Assembly (NCBI GenBank): GCA_002943765.1
Contig: PQWQ01000009.1
Location: 1,860,001 to 1,924,000 of the forward strand
DNA from: Psoroptes ovis
Taxonomy: Eukaryota; Arthropoda; Arachnida; Sarcoptiformes; Psoroptidae
Length of the DNA: 64,000 nucleotides
Reading direction: 5' to 3'
Of this stretch, positions 35,011 through 47,085 are shown piece after piece. How positions within the stretch are numbered: position 1 is the first letter of the stretch; each line of letters begins with the position of its first letter. A program made the position numbers and the translations under genes. A model generated the notes under the pieces. The model did no database searches. It was not told the DNA's origin and was given only the letters and a program-made list of their open reading frames with translations.

Positions 35011-36968
35011 TCAATGTCGTCTACAACATGATTGAATGGATGATGTTGATGATGATGATGATGAACAAATACATGGTAATAATGATTGTAAACAAAGAGT
35101 TACGAATGATTGTTGCTGCTGTTGCTGTTGATGTTGTCGACCACGATACAATTCTTCAATAAATTGACAAAAACATTTAGCTTGTCTACAATGTCTTGGC
35201 GGTATATCATCGGTCGGTATATTTACTGTGGTATTATCGATATTTGACGATTGTTGTTGTTGATCAGATTGTTGCGATACAATCGATAATGACATACGTT
35301 TACGGCCATATTCACGTATCCATCTTTGTGTGTAACGATATAATAATTTTTCTGCTTGTTTCTATTTGAATTTGAATTAGTGATTAGTGATTGGTGATTA
35401 GTGATTAGTGATTTATGAATTATTTGTACCTCTTTTTGTGAAATTTGTCTGGTAGCACCTGAGGCACCAGTAATGTAAATGTCATCATTATCAATTTGAT
35501 GGTCATTGATTATTGATGTATCATTGATGGTTCGCGTTTGCGTTGAAGGGTTATTGTTATTTTTTAACATGTCTTGAAGAAATTTCTATTTTCGAAGAAA
35601 TGAAGCACATTGAGGTGTCAATCAATCAATGTTTACACACATGATATCATCACTTACAATACAATATTTTGCATCAAAATAAACAAATATCAGATTAATT
35701 TTATGGCAACTAAAATGTCCCCGGTCATCAATGCCCAAAAATATATTATGACGACTAAATATTGAATTAATATGTGATATACATTCTTCAAGCATTCGAT
35801 ATAACTATAATTTCGTTAAGACATGAAAATCAATTGAATTCAATCAATTAATTGAATTCGAATCAATTCAAAATCAATCAATTGAAACTTACACGTGTTT
35901 TAATGAATATGACCAAGAATATGCCGAGGGCATTTAAAATTAACCATAGAATACCGGATAAAAATATTGACAGTCCTTTGGTACCTGATGCTAATATACC
36001 CAACAATACAATAATACTTAATGTAATCCAAATGGCAATAATTCTTTTATGTAATGTTATATACAAATGAAAACGATAATCACTTAATAATATGCTCATT
36101 GTCGATACATAATCTTCAACTGTTAGCTGTAGTGATAATTATTGAAATGAAAATAAGATAATCATTTACAGGGTTTTAAAGTTTTAATTCAGAGTTTTGC
36201 AATTGATTTTCATAGTTTTCAAGTTGAATTTCGTCATTTTGAATGCAATTTTAACACGGTAAAATTACGAAATTCATGTTTAAAACTACGAAAATCAATT
36301 TCAAAACCCTGAATTAAAACTTGAAACCCTATATTCAGGTAAGAAAATCTTTCTTAATTTGAAAAAACTCACAGTTAATGGTTGAGCCATCAACTCTTCA
36401 GGTACCAGATGTGCTTTGAATGTTGCCGGTGTTATCCATGCACAGCTATCATTCAACGGATATAAAGTAACGATTATGTCGCCATTATCTTTGAAATATT
36501 TAAAAGAAAACAAAACCCTTTTAATTTGGAACCAAATAAACACAAAACCAGATTCTTACTGAAACCAGATTTACTGCTACTGCTGCTGGTACTGTTGTTA
36601 TTAACAATATTTGATTTACCAGAATTTGATTGAACATCATCAGGTGATCGGGCGTGATTGGACCTAGATTTAGATGGGTCATCCAAATTTCTGTTAATTT
36701 GATGAATTTCAGCCACATTATTGGCCGAAATATCGATTGTTGCAAATTGTTGTTGCGGCTGCTGTTGTTTTGGACTTTGGTCTTGGTTATCATTTGAATG
36801 GTTTGAAGGTTTGATTGCACTTGAATTATCATCACTTACACCTGATGATAATTGATCATTTTCGATTTTAGGTTTAATTCGATTGTTCGATTGATCATCG
36901 AATTGAACCCATGAATTATTATTATTATTCACAGAATCGATTGGTTTTGAATGATCAGATGAATTCAT
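35011..36968 (-). CDS. TMEM268: TMEM268 (DUF4481) membrane protein
   Basis: Six minus-strand exons: 36968-36560, 36488-36373, 36126-35893, 35804-35658, 35585-35430 and 35361-35011, 470 residues in one frame. The first ~136 residues are hydrophilic, Asn/Ser/Gln-rich and species-specific. Two membrane segments lie in exon 3 (about 202-247, IIAIWITLSIIVLLGI and FLSGILWLILNALGIFLVIF). The family-diagnostic parts follow: LLG-type FLGIDD, LIFVYFDAKYCI.FLQDML, and C-terminal CFCQFIEELYRG, which match vertebrate TMEM268 by eye. Human TMEM268 (342 residues) is reported to bind integrin beta-4; its function is poorly known. Intron 2 contains a hairpin element, the other four are 68-88 bp. Convergent with ferritin. 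Confidence 0.85.
36167..36333 (+). repeat. palindromic TA element copy 42 (TMEM268 intron 2)
   Basis: TACAGGGTTTTAAAG to GAAACCCTATA within a 246-bp intron. Confidence 0.89.
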
Positions 36969-37212
36969 TTTGTATTTTTGGATTACTTTATGTTAATTCA
37001 AAGGTATTATTCAATGTTCATTTTTAATCAGGTTTAGACCTTTGATTATTTTAAATTATTTTGATATGATATTTAATAATCACATAAACACATAATGATC
37101 ATTCGGGGTATTTTTTTGTTTTTCAAAGTTTTACCTACAGATGAACGAATGGAATGGTTAATGGTGGTTAATGGTAATGCTTCCATCAATTTTCAATTAT
37201 CAAACATAATTC

Positions 37213-37377
37213 TACGGGGTTTCAAGTTTTAATTCGTAGTTTTGCAATTAATTTTCATAGTTTTCAAATTGAATTTCGTAGTTTTGAATGCAATTTTGAA
37301 CCGTGAAATTACGAAAATCAACTTGAAAACTACGAAAATTAATTTCAAAACTCTGAATTAAAACTTGAAACCCTGTA
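37213..37377 (+). repeat. palindromic TA element copy 43
   Basis: TACGGGGTTTCAAG to CTTGAAACCCTGTA, with the centre GAATGCAATTTTGAACCGTG close to consensus. Confidence 0.92.
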
Positions 37378-37771
37378 TTCAGCATATCCTACCCAACAAA
37401 AAACTAGCCTTACAGCTTTGATTTTTTGTTGTTTGTTGCTGTTTGTTTGTTAGAATCATTTTCACATTCGAAATTTTTGATTTGATTTGATGAACACGTT
37501 TTCATTGGATTGTGATTGTGATAGAAGCAAAATATATGAAAAAATTCAAACAGGTAGTTTAATCTTATTCAATGTTCATTTATTCTATAGTCTGTTGCCC
37601 ACTTGTTGCTTCATTGAATACACTTTTCAATATATACGCAGACAAAAAAATGACAGGTAAAACAACATTTAAACATTGTGAATAAACGACATTGAATTAA
37701 TTGAAATTTTTTTTTATTTATTTCGAATGTTTTCATTTACTAGATTTATTATGGCGAAACAAAAATAACAT

Positions 37772-37937
37772 TCACAAGGTTTCAAGTTTTAATTCGTAGT
37801 TTTGAAATTGATTTTCATAGTTTTCAAGTTGAATTTCGTCATTTTGAAGGTAATTTTCAATCATAAAATTACGAAATTAAATTTCAAAACTACTAAAATA
37901 AATTTTAAAATCCTGAATTAAAACTTGAAACCCTGTA
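37772..37937 (+). repeat. palindromic TA element copy 44
   Basis: Left CACAAGGTTTCAAG, right CTTGAAACCCTGTA; the centre is diverged. Confidence 0.88.
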
Positions 37938-38601
37938 CAAACCAGCCTTGATTGTTGTTGGGTTATCACATTTGAATAATAATTATTCGAAAAATGTTTT
38001 TGGTTACTTTGGTTACTTTCGAATGATGCCTGAATTCATAAACAAATGACAAATGAAAATGTCTAAATAAACTGACAAATGATACATCAAATGAAGCCAG
38101 ATTGATGTGTTGAAATGATTTTAACTGTTTTTCACGAATGAAATTGTATGACGCAGTTTCAACAACGAAAAAAAAAAATGTCAATTTTTTTTGGCAAAAT
38201 AAGGTCACCTATTAGGATATTGCATCGATATAATGGAAACACAAAGAGAGAAAATTATTATTTTGTCCCTTTGTGATTCAATGCTCCAGATTAAGGATCT
38301 GATTTCTAAATTTGAGACTAACCTTGAAACAACTGATATTTGAAAAAATTTGGACAAAACACCTGTGAAAAACTGATGATAATTTTGATCCATAATTTTT
38401 AAATTTCCCGCGAATTTTATTCGAGCATTTTAGGTTTAAATAGAGATATGGTTTGAGTAGTGGAAATAGTGACTTTTTGTTTTTTCATATTCGAATTCGA
38501 TGTTTTGATTGGTTTTGGGTTGTTTTGTGCAAATTGATCATCAATAATTAAAGACCTAAACCTTGTGATATTTTGAAATTTATCGAAAAAACTAAGATAA
38601 A

Positions 38602-39533
38602 ATGATTCCATATGATGCAATCCTGATCATTTTCATATCAACATTCACAGCATTGTTTGGTGAAGGTAAGATCAATGAATTAAGACTCATTTCTCTAAGA
38701 GTTAATTGATATTTTTCCATGATTTTCCAATAGGTTTAACATGGCTACTCGTATATCGAACGGATAAATATAAAAAGCTAAAAAATGAAGTGGAAAAACG
38801 ATGTAAAAAGTGTATGTATTTGACCTTTGATTGATTAGGATTAAGAATCGAATATTTTGTTGAATACAAGGTTTCAAGTTTTAATTCGTAGTTTTAAAAT
38901 TAATTTTCATAATTTTCAACATGAATTTCGTAATTTTACCAGTTAAAATTGCATTCAAAACTACGAAAATAAACTTGAAAATTACGAAATTTAATTTTAA
39001 AATTCCGAATTAAAACTTTAAACCTTGTATTTTCTTTAATATTTTAATTCGGTACAGTGGAAAAGAAAAAAGAAACAATGGGTGAAACCAGTGATCGACA
39101 ACAGAAGAAAAAATTGGAACGTGAAGAAGAAAAATTGAAAAATCATAATCGCGACTTGTCAATGGTCAAAATGAAATCAATGTTTGCCATTGGCATCACA
39201 TTCACCGCCCTGTTATCGATGTTTAATAGCATGTATGTATATTTGATAATTGATTTTGTCCTTGAATTAATTTCGAATCTTTTTCTTTCGAATGTATTCA
39301 GTTTCGATGGCCGAGTGGTAGCCAAATTACCGTTCATTCCCATTTCATGGATACAAGGTCTTTCACATCGTAATTTGCCTGGCAATGATTTCACTGATTG
39401 TTCATTCATATTCCTATACATATTATGTACAATGTCCATACGACAAAATATACAAAAAATCCTCGGATTCGCACCATCAAGATCGGCTAATCAACAAACA
39501 GGAACACTGTTTGGCCCAATGGCAAATAAATAA
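38602..39533 (+). CDS. TMCO1: TMCO1, ER calcium channel / translocon-associated protein
   Basis: Exons 38602-38665, 38734-38811, 39058-39232 and 39302-39533, 182 residues against 188 in the classical human form. Conserved blocks are near identical to vertebrates: WLLVYRTDKYK, LEKKKET after the first coiled coil, NRDLSMVKMKSMFAIGI, FDGRVVAKLPF and FIFLYILCTMSIRQNIQKIL. Topology: an N-terminal membrane segment, a lysine-rich coiled coil (about 35-85), then further membrane segments. TMCO1 acts in the ER membrane, both as a calcium leak channel and in the multipass translocon. Donor GTATGT at 38812 is chosen over GTGTAT two bases earlier because it restores LEKKKET. Intron 2 holds a hairpin element. 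An AATAAA overlaps the stop. Confidence 0.97.
38875..39029 (-). repeat. palindromic TA element copy 45 (TMCO1 intron 2)
   Basis: TACAAGGTTTCAAG to AAACCTTGTA; the 3' end lies 28 bp before the exon 3 acceptor. Confidence 0.9.
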
Positions 39534-39564
39534 ATGTGAATTAATGTGATTTGTTTTTGAATTT

Positions 39565-39729
39565 TACAAGGTTTCAAGTTTTAATTCGGAGTTTTGAAAT
39601 TAATTTTCGTAGTTTTCAAGTTAAATTTCGTAGTTTCACGGTTCAAAATTGTATTCAAAATTACGAAATTCAATTTTAAAACTACGAAAATTAACTTCAA
39701 AACTCTGAATTAAAACTTGAAACTTTGTA
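39565..39729 (-). repeat. palindromic TA element copy 46
   Basis: TACAAGGTTTCAAG to CTTGAAACTTTGTA, in the 294-bp gap between the convergent TMCO1 and FOXRED1 stop codons. It may be in either 3' UTR. Confidence 0.9.
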
Positions 39730-39827
39730 TTAATCGAAAATAATCTATCGATTGATTGATTTATTGATTATTATTAGTACAAGAATACACAATGAAAAAT
39801 AAATACAGAATTCTCTCAAATACAAGC

Positions 39828-41561
39828 TTAATATCGATAGGCTTCTTTCAATGGTTGGTTATTGAATAAACGTTCCCAATTGAATGCTCGAAGATCGATT
39901 GTTTTATAATCAAGATGTAGAATGAATTCCATTATAGCACGACCTATAGCCGGTGACATTTGTGCAGCTAAAGTACCGAAACCAGTGGCCCATATCAAAT
40001 TTTTAAAGTATGGATCTTGTCCAACCAATGGATTATGATCGATACGATTATGATCCACTAGTCCGGCCCATGCACCTTTCATTTTGATACCGGTATTGAA
40101 TGATTCGACACGATGTTTTAATATTGGCAGTATTCGATTATCGAAATAAGAATAATCGATATCTAATGTATCGATATCAGGTTCTTCATCGTTTGTCGGT
40201 GGTGATCGACCAGCAATAAAATTACCACCAAGACCTTCACGACGACAAAATGTACCAGTGGTATCGATCAAAAATGGAAAATTCAACCCTGGACCATCTT
40301 TAGCGTTGAATGCATAAACATAACGCTTGCGGGCTTCAATCGGAAAATTGACCACCGAACGCCAATCATCAACATTTTGGCCATAACCAAGGTATTGGGC
40401 AATTTTATTCGATTCATGACCAGTGGCTATGACACCGATTGCAAATTCTATTTGCCGCACATTACCATTTGGTTCACGTATGACCGCATAATTACATGAT
40501 GTTTGTTCATCATGATAATCATATTTGAAATTGAAATCCAATATTTCTGCTTGTACAAATTCAACACCGAAAAATTGTGCTTTAGCTTTGAATGCTACCA
40601 ATAATGCCAAAGGGTCAAACCATCCTTCATTTTGAACGCCATACGATCCAAGTACGATGCCATCCGTATTAATCATTGGAAATTTCTCTCGTAATCTATC
40701 GACTGTATACAGCTCAACTAATGTTCCCATTTCGATTTGTTTTTGATGATTTCGTATCAATTGTTCTGCTTGTGATTCATTGGCAAGGGTTAGAAAACCT
40801 TGTGGATGATAATTAAGATCCGGTGGTTCACCATCCAAAATACTCAAATGTTTACGAGCATTTCGAATGAATTCAGCTGAATATTGTGCCATAAGTATAT
40901 TTTCTTCCAGAGAAAATTGTTGCCGTAATCCACCGGTATTGAATGTCGATGCACATCTTGTGTAGCATGGATCACGTTCAATCACAGCTATTTTCAAACC
41001 AAATGGTGCTTTTTCTTTGAGAAAATATCCGATAGCTGTCCCAATAATACCGCCACCAAATATACAAACATCAACATTATCTGGACAACCAATTTCTTCA
41101 CGTATTTTATGGATACGTTTTTTATTAACCATAATTGAAATATCTTCTTTAATAATATTTCGAGCTCGGCGAAATCCAACATTTTTTGTAAAATATTGTG
41201 GATATTTATATGACATGTATTCATTTTTATAATATGGATCATTCATTGGATTATATGGTTCACCATCGGCACCAATATTTATAAAATCTTTTGAATCTTG
41301 GTCATTTTTACGGCCATATACATTATCATGATCTTCAAGAACAACAATCTTCCTTGGTTCATTCTTCGGCCGCACTTCAACTACTTTATTCTCGGGTTTT
41401 GTCGTAGAAAGATGATGGTCGTTGTTATCACCTTTAGCCCCACTTTTGGACGACAAATTTCTTCCGACGATCAACAACAATCGACGAATGGTTGAATCGT
41501 AACGAATTGATCTTTGACATGCGATACGTTTCATACATTTATCAATGGTGAAATTCATCAT
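39828..41561 (-). CDS. FOXRED1: FOXRED1, FAD-dependent mitochondrial complex I assembly factor
   Basis: Single uninterrupted frame of 577 residues. The open frame begins at a TTG at 41576; the first ATG is at 41561. The Arg/Ser-rich N-terminus (KRIACQRSIRYDSTIRRLLL) fits a mitochondrial presequence. The Rossmann FAD motif GGGIIG is at about 169-174, followed by VIERD, in a DAO-type oxidoreductase fold; STFNTGGLRQQF and GWFDPLALL are typical. The C-terminal block MKGAWAGLVDHNRIDHNPLVG with ATGFG completes the family signature. Human FOXRED1 (486 residues) supports assembly of respiratory complex I. It is the only long gene here without introns, hence also without hairpin copies. Convergent with TMCO1, divergent from the GST. 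Confidence 0.93.
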   Translation of the reverse strand: MMNFTIDKCMKRIACQRSIRYDSTIRRLLLIVGRNLSSKSGAKGDNNDHHLSTTKPENKVVEVRPKNEPRKIVVLEDHDNVYGRKNDQDSKDFINIGADGEPYNPMNDPYYKNEYMSYKYPQYFTKNVGFRRARNIIKEDISIMVNKKRIHKIREEIGCPDNVDVCIFGGGIIGTAIGYFLKEKAPFGLKIAVIERDPCYTRCASTFNTGGLRQQFSLEENILMAQYSAEFIRNARKHLSILDGEPPDLNYHPQGFLTLANESQAEQLIRNHQKQIEMGTLVELYTVDRLREKFPMINTDGIVLGSYGVQNEGWFDPLALLVAFKAKAQFFGVEFVQAEILDFNFKYDYHDEQTSCNYAVIREPNGNVRQIEFAIGVIATGHESNKIAQYLGYGQNVDDWRSVVNFPIEARKRYVYAFNAKDGPGLNFPFLIDTTGTFCRREGLGGNFIAGRSPPTNDEEPDIDTLDIDYSYFDNRILPILKHRVESFNTGIKMKGAWAGLVDHNRIDHNPLVGQDPYFKNLIWATGFGTLAAQMSPAIGRAIMEFILHLDYKTIDLRAFNWERLFNNQPLKEAYRY

Positions 41562-42304
41562 TTCGATGATTATCAAAGTATGTTGAATATGATATTAAAT
41601 CAATCAATCATTCATTCATTCATTCTAATCCTTTATTTATCTTTGTCTTTATTTAAATTTCAGAATTTCAAAAAAAACATGTGTTTTTTGTTTACATTTT
41701 TTTTCTAAATTCGATCTTAGCGCCATCTCTTGGTTTAGAATGGAAACATTTGCGGAAATTTTTTTTTTTTTTTTTTTTGAAAAATCAACAAGCTTCAAAG
41801 GTACAGGACAACAAGTTTTGTTTTAATTTTAATTGAAAAATTAAGTGCAAGTGCAATTGATTCTACTAAAAACAACGATCAACGATGAGCAAAAACATTT
41901 GAAAATCAGCCCAGCCTTTTATTGTATACATTGTTTACTTAATATAATGAATATATCAATAATCTTTCATGTAAACAAATAAATCATATGAATTGAATAT
42001 TTTTCAAAAAAAAAAACAACTTGCAGAAATACAAGTACATTGATTATTGTTGATTAATAAACAAGCCAAGTGACAATCAATGATCAAGCAACAACAACAA
42101 CAACTATAGTCTTATAAAACAAGTGTCGCACATATATTTTGACGTATTTCATTTGATTCTCCAATCTTTGAATTTGAAAACCTTTGAAGAATTTGGTCCT
42201 TGTTTTGAATTTATTTGGTGAAGAAAATCAATTTTTCAAGACCCGTGGCCTGTTGTATTTCAGCAAATTTTTCAATAAGAAATCGATTCACTTCGACAGC
42301 CGAA
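41562..42304. other. divergent promoter region of FOXRED1 and GST
   Basis: 743 bp containing a poly-T tract near 41761-41779 and an AGATGGCGCT motif on the minus strand (41719-41728), about 158 bp upstream of the FOXRED1 start. No repeat family member is present. Confidence 0.55.
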
Positions 42305-43474
42305 ATGACCGTGGAAAGCAATAATGATGACCAATCAATGAATGACCCGCAGCAGCCGAAGCAGCATGATGATGATGATGCCAATGATGAGAATATTCCC
42401 ATTCTTGGATATTGGAATATTCGTGGCGTGAGTTGATTTGATTGATTTTTGATTAATTGAATGTTTAATTAATTCATTTTATAATTATGATAACAGAATG
42501 CACAGCCAATACGTTTGTTATTACATTATACGAAAACCAAATACCGAGAGAAAACATATAATTTTGGTAAATGTGATCAAGATAAAATAATTTGGCATAA
42601 TTCAAAATTTAATTTAGAACTTGATTTCCCTAATGTAAGTGTTTGTGAATGGTCCCGAATTATTTTGAAATTACATGGGTTTCAAGTTTAAATTCGTAGT
42701 TTTCAAATGAATTTTCATAGTTTTAAAATTTAATTTCGTAATTTTATCATTCAAAATAACATTCAAAACTACGAAATTAAATTCAAAAACTATGAAATTA
42801 AATTTTAAAACTACGAATTAAAACTTGAAACCCTGCTAATGAGATAATCATTGTTTTTTTGCCCCCGTTTACCAATGCATTAGCTACCTTATTACATTGA
42901 AGGTGATTTAAAATTAACACAAAGTTTAACCATCCTCCGGTATTTGGCACGTAAACATGATTTAGCTGGCCAAAACGAACGAGAACGGATACGTATTGAT
43001 CTGCTTGAACAACAATTACGTGATTATCGTAATGAATTTATTGAAGCATCTACGAGTAAAAATTTCGAAAAAGCTCGATTAATTTACCTTGCAAGATTAC
43101 CGGACAAACTGCGATCATTGTCAGCGTTTCTTGGTGAACGTCCATTTTTTTGCGGTAATTCATTGTCATATGTTGATTTTATGGCATTCGAATATATTGA
43201 TCAACATTATTATCTACAAAATGATCTATTCGAACGTTATGGTTGTGCTAATCTCATTGAATTTCTTCAACGTTTCGAAGCATTGCCAACAATTAAAGAA
43301 TATCAATATTCACAAGAATATATTCGACATCCAAGTGGCTTGCTGATTGCTTGGTATGAAGCGAAATTCTTTTCAACATTTAATCGTTCAGTTAGTGATA
43401 AACCGACGGAACATTTTGAAATTAATGATTCAGTGACGACATCGGATTCGGAACAAGATATGTTTTTGGTTTAA
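42305..43474 (+). CDS. Mu-class glutathione S-transferase (mite group 8 allergen family)
   Basis: Exons 42305-42427, 42497-42634 and 42884-43474 encode 283 residues. The catalytic Tyr is Y36 in ILGYWNIRG; the N-terminal thioredoxin-like domain continues IRLLLHYT, FNLELDFPN, then QSLTILRYLARKH for the glutathione site. The helical domain ends about residue 235 (FLGERPFFCGNSLSYVDFMAFE). The Mu-class assignment rests on the YWNIRG and LDFPNLPY blocks. Typical enzymes are about 218 residues. Here there is an extra acidic N-terminus (about 29 residues, Asp/Gln-rich) and a C-terminal tail of about 30 rich in Ser/Asp/Glu. Role: conjugating glutathione to electrophiles. Intron 1 is 69 bp; intron 2 (249 bp) has a hairpin. 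Confidence 0.92.
42672..42838 (-). repeat. palindromic TA element copy 47 (GST intron 2)
   Basis: TACATGGGTTTC to CTTGAAACCCTGCTA; it ends 45 bp before the exon 3 acceptor. Confidence 0.89.
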
Positions 43475-43731
43475 TCTTATTATAAGCAGCAACAGCAGCT
43501 GAAGAAGAAGAAATCAATGAGGCTATAGCCTTTGACAATCAAACAATCTATCATCAATCGAATAACCCTTTCATCCCTTGAATTTCACATTTTTTTCCTT
43601 GCTACTAATCTTGTAAACTGTATCTATGAAACCTAACCCTATGAAACTCGAAGTTTTTCGAAAAAAAAATTCTTTAATTTTTTCTTCATTTGGCCCAATT
43701 GAATTATTTTGTTTCACCATTTTCTCAAAAG

Positions 43732-43896
43732 TACAAGGTTTCAAATTTAAATTCAGAGTTTTAAAATTAATTTTCGTAGTTTTTAAAATGAATTTCGTAA
43801 TTTCCCTGTTTAAAATTACATTCAAAACTATGAAATTCAACTTTAAAACTATAAAAATTAATTTTAAAACTACGAATTAAAACTTGAAACCTTGTA
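43732..43896 (-). repeat. palindromic TA element copy 48
   Basis: TACAAGGTTTCAAA to CTTGAAACCTTGTA, 258 bp after the GST stop. Confidence 0.9.
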
Positions 43897-44791
43897 TTTT
43901 TTCATTTTTTATTCCTGTATTTCAGTATTTGACAAGCAATTCCATGTGCTGTGTATACTGAATAATGAATGATAGTTTGTATGTGTGTGGAACCATTTGC
44001 CTTCAAGCATTTGCCTTTGTATCACAATGTGACTGAAACCAACACCAATTGTCGTCGTTGTTATTGTTGATATCGTTTGACTAATGAAGGTCGTTTTGGG
44101 TTCGAATGACGGACAATCAAAAATTGACAAAAATGAACAATAAAAAGACCTAATACGAACCAGTCCTAGCATTGAATTCAAATATGGTCTTTGTACAATT
44201 TTGAATGGTCTTCGAATGATCAAATCTGAAATGACCAAGAAGATCAAATCACCGAATTGGCTTCCTTGGTCAATGAAAAGGGTAGTTTGCAAGTAATCAT
44301 TCATTCATTCCACTCTCTGTCATTGTTCGAATTTAATATATGTTTTCTCTTGAAAGACTATAGCCTTAAAGTGAGTCAATCGAATTCAATTTTTTTAAAA
44401 AATTGCCATTTATTTTCGACCATTTTCTTAGGTTATAATCGAATAAGAAATCGTTCTTCTTTTTACATTTTCAAACCTTATAATTTCTTTCAACAATAGT
44501 CTTATATATCAAGGCTTTTATAAGCGGTCTCAAATTCAATTGTTTAAAGTTATGTCGAGGGCCTAGCCTTTATTTTTATTTTTTGAAATTTTACGATTGA
44601 AAAACCTGGTAAGAATTTATGATTTCGAATCAAATCAATTGCCAAATCAATGACAAAATTTATTTGAATTGATTTTCGATTATATCATTGATTATTTGAA
44701 TTGTGTTTCAATGAGATGAAATTCAATTGAGGTCAACTTGTTGCACACACACCATACCCTGTAACCAAAAGAGCACAGGTTTCTCCGATAT

Positions 44792-44957
44792 TACAGAGTT
44801 TCAAGTTTTAATTCAGGATTTTAAAATTAATTTTCGTAGTTTTGAAATTGAATTTCGTAATTTTACAATATGAAATTGCATTCAAAACTATGAAATTCAT
44901 TTCGAAAACTACGAAAATTAATTTCAAAACTACGAATTAAAACTTGAAACCTCGATA
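44792..44957 (-). repeat. palindromic TA element copy 49
   Basis: TACAGAGTTTCAAG to CTTGAAACCTCGATA. Confidence 0.88.
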
Positions 44958-46287
44958 TTTTGACCTCACCGAAAATAAATATAAACTTGTACCCCCTGAA
45001 CTAGTACTCATTTGCCAATGAGCAAGCCATGAGATGATGATGACCTATGATTTGATTTGATTCGATGATTGTTTTTCATGTGAGTTCTCAGCCAAAAACC
45101 AAAATTTGGTTCAGTCAGCCACTGCAGTGAAGTCGAATCGAAGGTAGATTGAACAAGGATCATTTGGATTCACAGAGACCCTGGGTTTTCAAAGTTTTTT
45201 TTTGGTTCCATTCAGTTCGTTTATTTCGGTAAAATGAAAACTTCGGGTCCTGATTTCGAGCGTAACCTTATTGAATGGGGATGATTTGATTGTGTGAGAA
45301 AATCTCAGGTCTCAAAAACTCTAAGGTCCAAAACTCAAGGCCACAGTGTTTCATTCAATTTATTAATGAAACAAAGTGGAAAACCAACCAAAACCTGTCA
45401 TGGAACATTTGATCATCTGTTGTGTACCTGGTGAGATTTTCAAAATATTTTTCTATGGTCATGGTGTATGGTCTTTACCTTATTCGGGTATTTCGGGCAC
45501 ATTCACAATTTTCGAATTCAAATGACCTTTTGGGTTTGACGTTTTTTCATTTTTTCATGTTTGGACCTCAAAGACTAGTGTTTCAACGCTGAAATTGTTT
45601 AAATTGAAATTGATTAATTTGAATTAATCAATAATCGAATTAAGCTCAATAACCTTGTGGTATTCACCCTGGGTTCCTTGGTTCTCAATCAATCAAATTG
45701 AATTTGTTTCATTTCTGTATTTGAAATGATTCTGAGCTTTTTTCAAAATTTTGGTTCGATCCATTCATACATTGAGACATCCATTCACATAGAGGTCTTT
45801 CCCTTCAAATGTGTTTCGATTGAATTTTTTTGGTTTAATTACAGCACAATAACCTTTTACTTTTCATGGCCATGATATATATATTAAAGATTATTCCATT
45901 TTGGTAGTTAGAATTTTTTGGAACTATATTTTGAATTTAGTTTCAATTGATTCGTAAGGGTATATCCAAAGGTTTCAATAGGGTCGCTAACCTTTAAAGT
46001 TTGAATATTTGACTTTGAAATATTGAGCCACATGTATAATTATCTAATGCTAAATATAAAACGCGTGTAAGACTCTTAATTTTCTGCTCATCATCATTAC
46101 ACCACACCACATCTTAAAGTTATCTATAAGGTCGAAGGTCATCAAGTTTCCATTTTCATTCATTTTTTCGAATGACCAGTGGAAAAGTGGCCAGAATTCT
46201 TCTTTCTTTCTTTGGCTCATTCGAATCAATTGTGTTTAAATCTCAAGTTATGTAATGAATGTATGTGCCTGTACCTCTGATGAACTA

Positions 46288-46367
46288 TTAGGTTGTCCGA
46301 TAAGTTATTGCCGATTTTCTCATTATTTCCTACTATATAATAGGCAAAAACTTTTCGGACAACCCAA
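46288..46367. mobile_element. mariner-type MITE copy k
   Basis: TTAGGTTGTCCGATAAGTTA paired with AACTTTTCGGACAACCCAA. It is the only family member downstream of 26.3 kb. Confidence 0.83.
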
Positions 46368-46911
46368 TACTTGAATCCCTAATCTGTATGGGTTCGATGC
46401 ACTACTTGATAATGACCAGGTACTTTCACTGTTTTGACCAATGGATTTTCAATTTTTTTGAAAAGGTAATCATCATCACTAATCATTGTGTAATAATGAC
46501 TTGTACTTGTCAAGATTTCTGAGGTAAATATATGATTTAGCCGGCTAAATTTCGTGAAAAATATTTTCACTTGGGACCACAGAGATTTGAGCTCGAACAA
46601 CAACAGCAGCAGCCAAACAAATTTCTTTGATTTTTTTGATTTTTTGAAAACACTGCCAAGGACCACTGCCTCTTAATGGTGGCTAAACCTATGACATGTC
46701 AGAACATAAATATGAAATTGTTCAATTGTCCAAATTATATTCAATTATCTTCACCAATGTTTCTATGTAGCCATCCATCCATCCATCCAGCCAACACAAC
46801 CAAAACTTGATTTTTCTGTCATTCTTCTCCTTTTTGAGAAAATGGCTAGGTCGGTACCATTTTCTTCGATCAACAACAACAAACATGGGTAATGTTGGCA
46901 GTTTTGAGTTT

Positions 46912-47085
46912 TGTACGTGAGGTTTTTGAAGTTTAAATTCGTAGTTTTAAAATTAATTTTCGTAATTTTCAAGTTGAATTTCGTAGTTTTACTGTTTAAA
47001 ATTACATTCAAAACTACGAAATTCAATTTGAAAATTACGAAAATTAATTTTAAAACTACGAATTTAAACTCGAAATTTTTTTTCT
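46912..47085 (-). repeat. palindromic TA element copy 50
   Basis: Left TACGTGAGGTTTTTG; the right terminus is lost in a T-rich stretch after AATTTAAACTCG. Confidence 0.8.

Larger units (their letters stand above)
36969..38601. other. divergent intergenic region, TMEM268 and TMCO1
   Basis: Must contain both promoters. Two hairpin copies are seen. Minus-strand ORFs at 37966-38208 and 38417-38620 show no conserved features. Confidence 0.6.

Noticed and set aside
41562..41576. FOXRED1 start at 41576
   Set aside because: That codon is TTG; the ATG at 41561 (or the adjacent one at 41558) is the plausible start.
43909..44304. 131-residue minus-strand ORF
   Set aside because: No domain, no family resemblance, no splice-site support, and it lies in repeat-poor AT-rich spacer.
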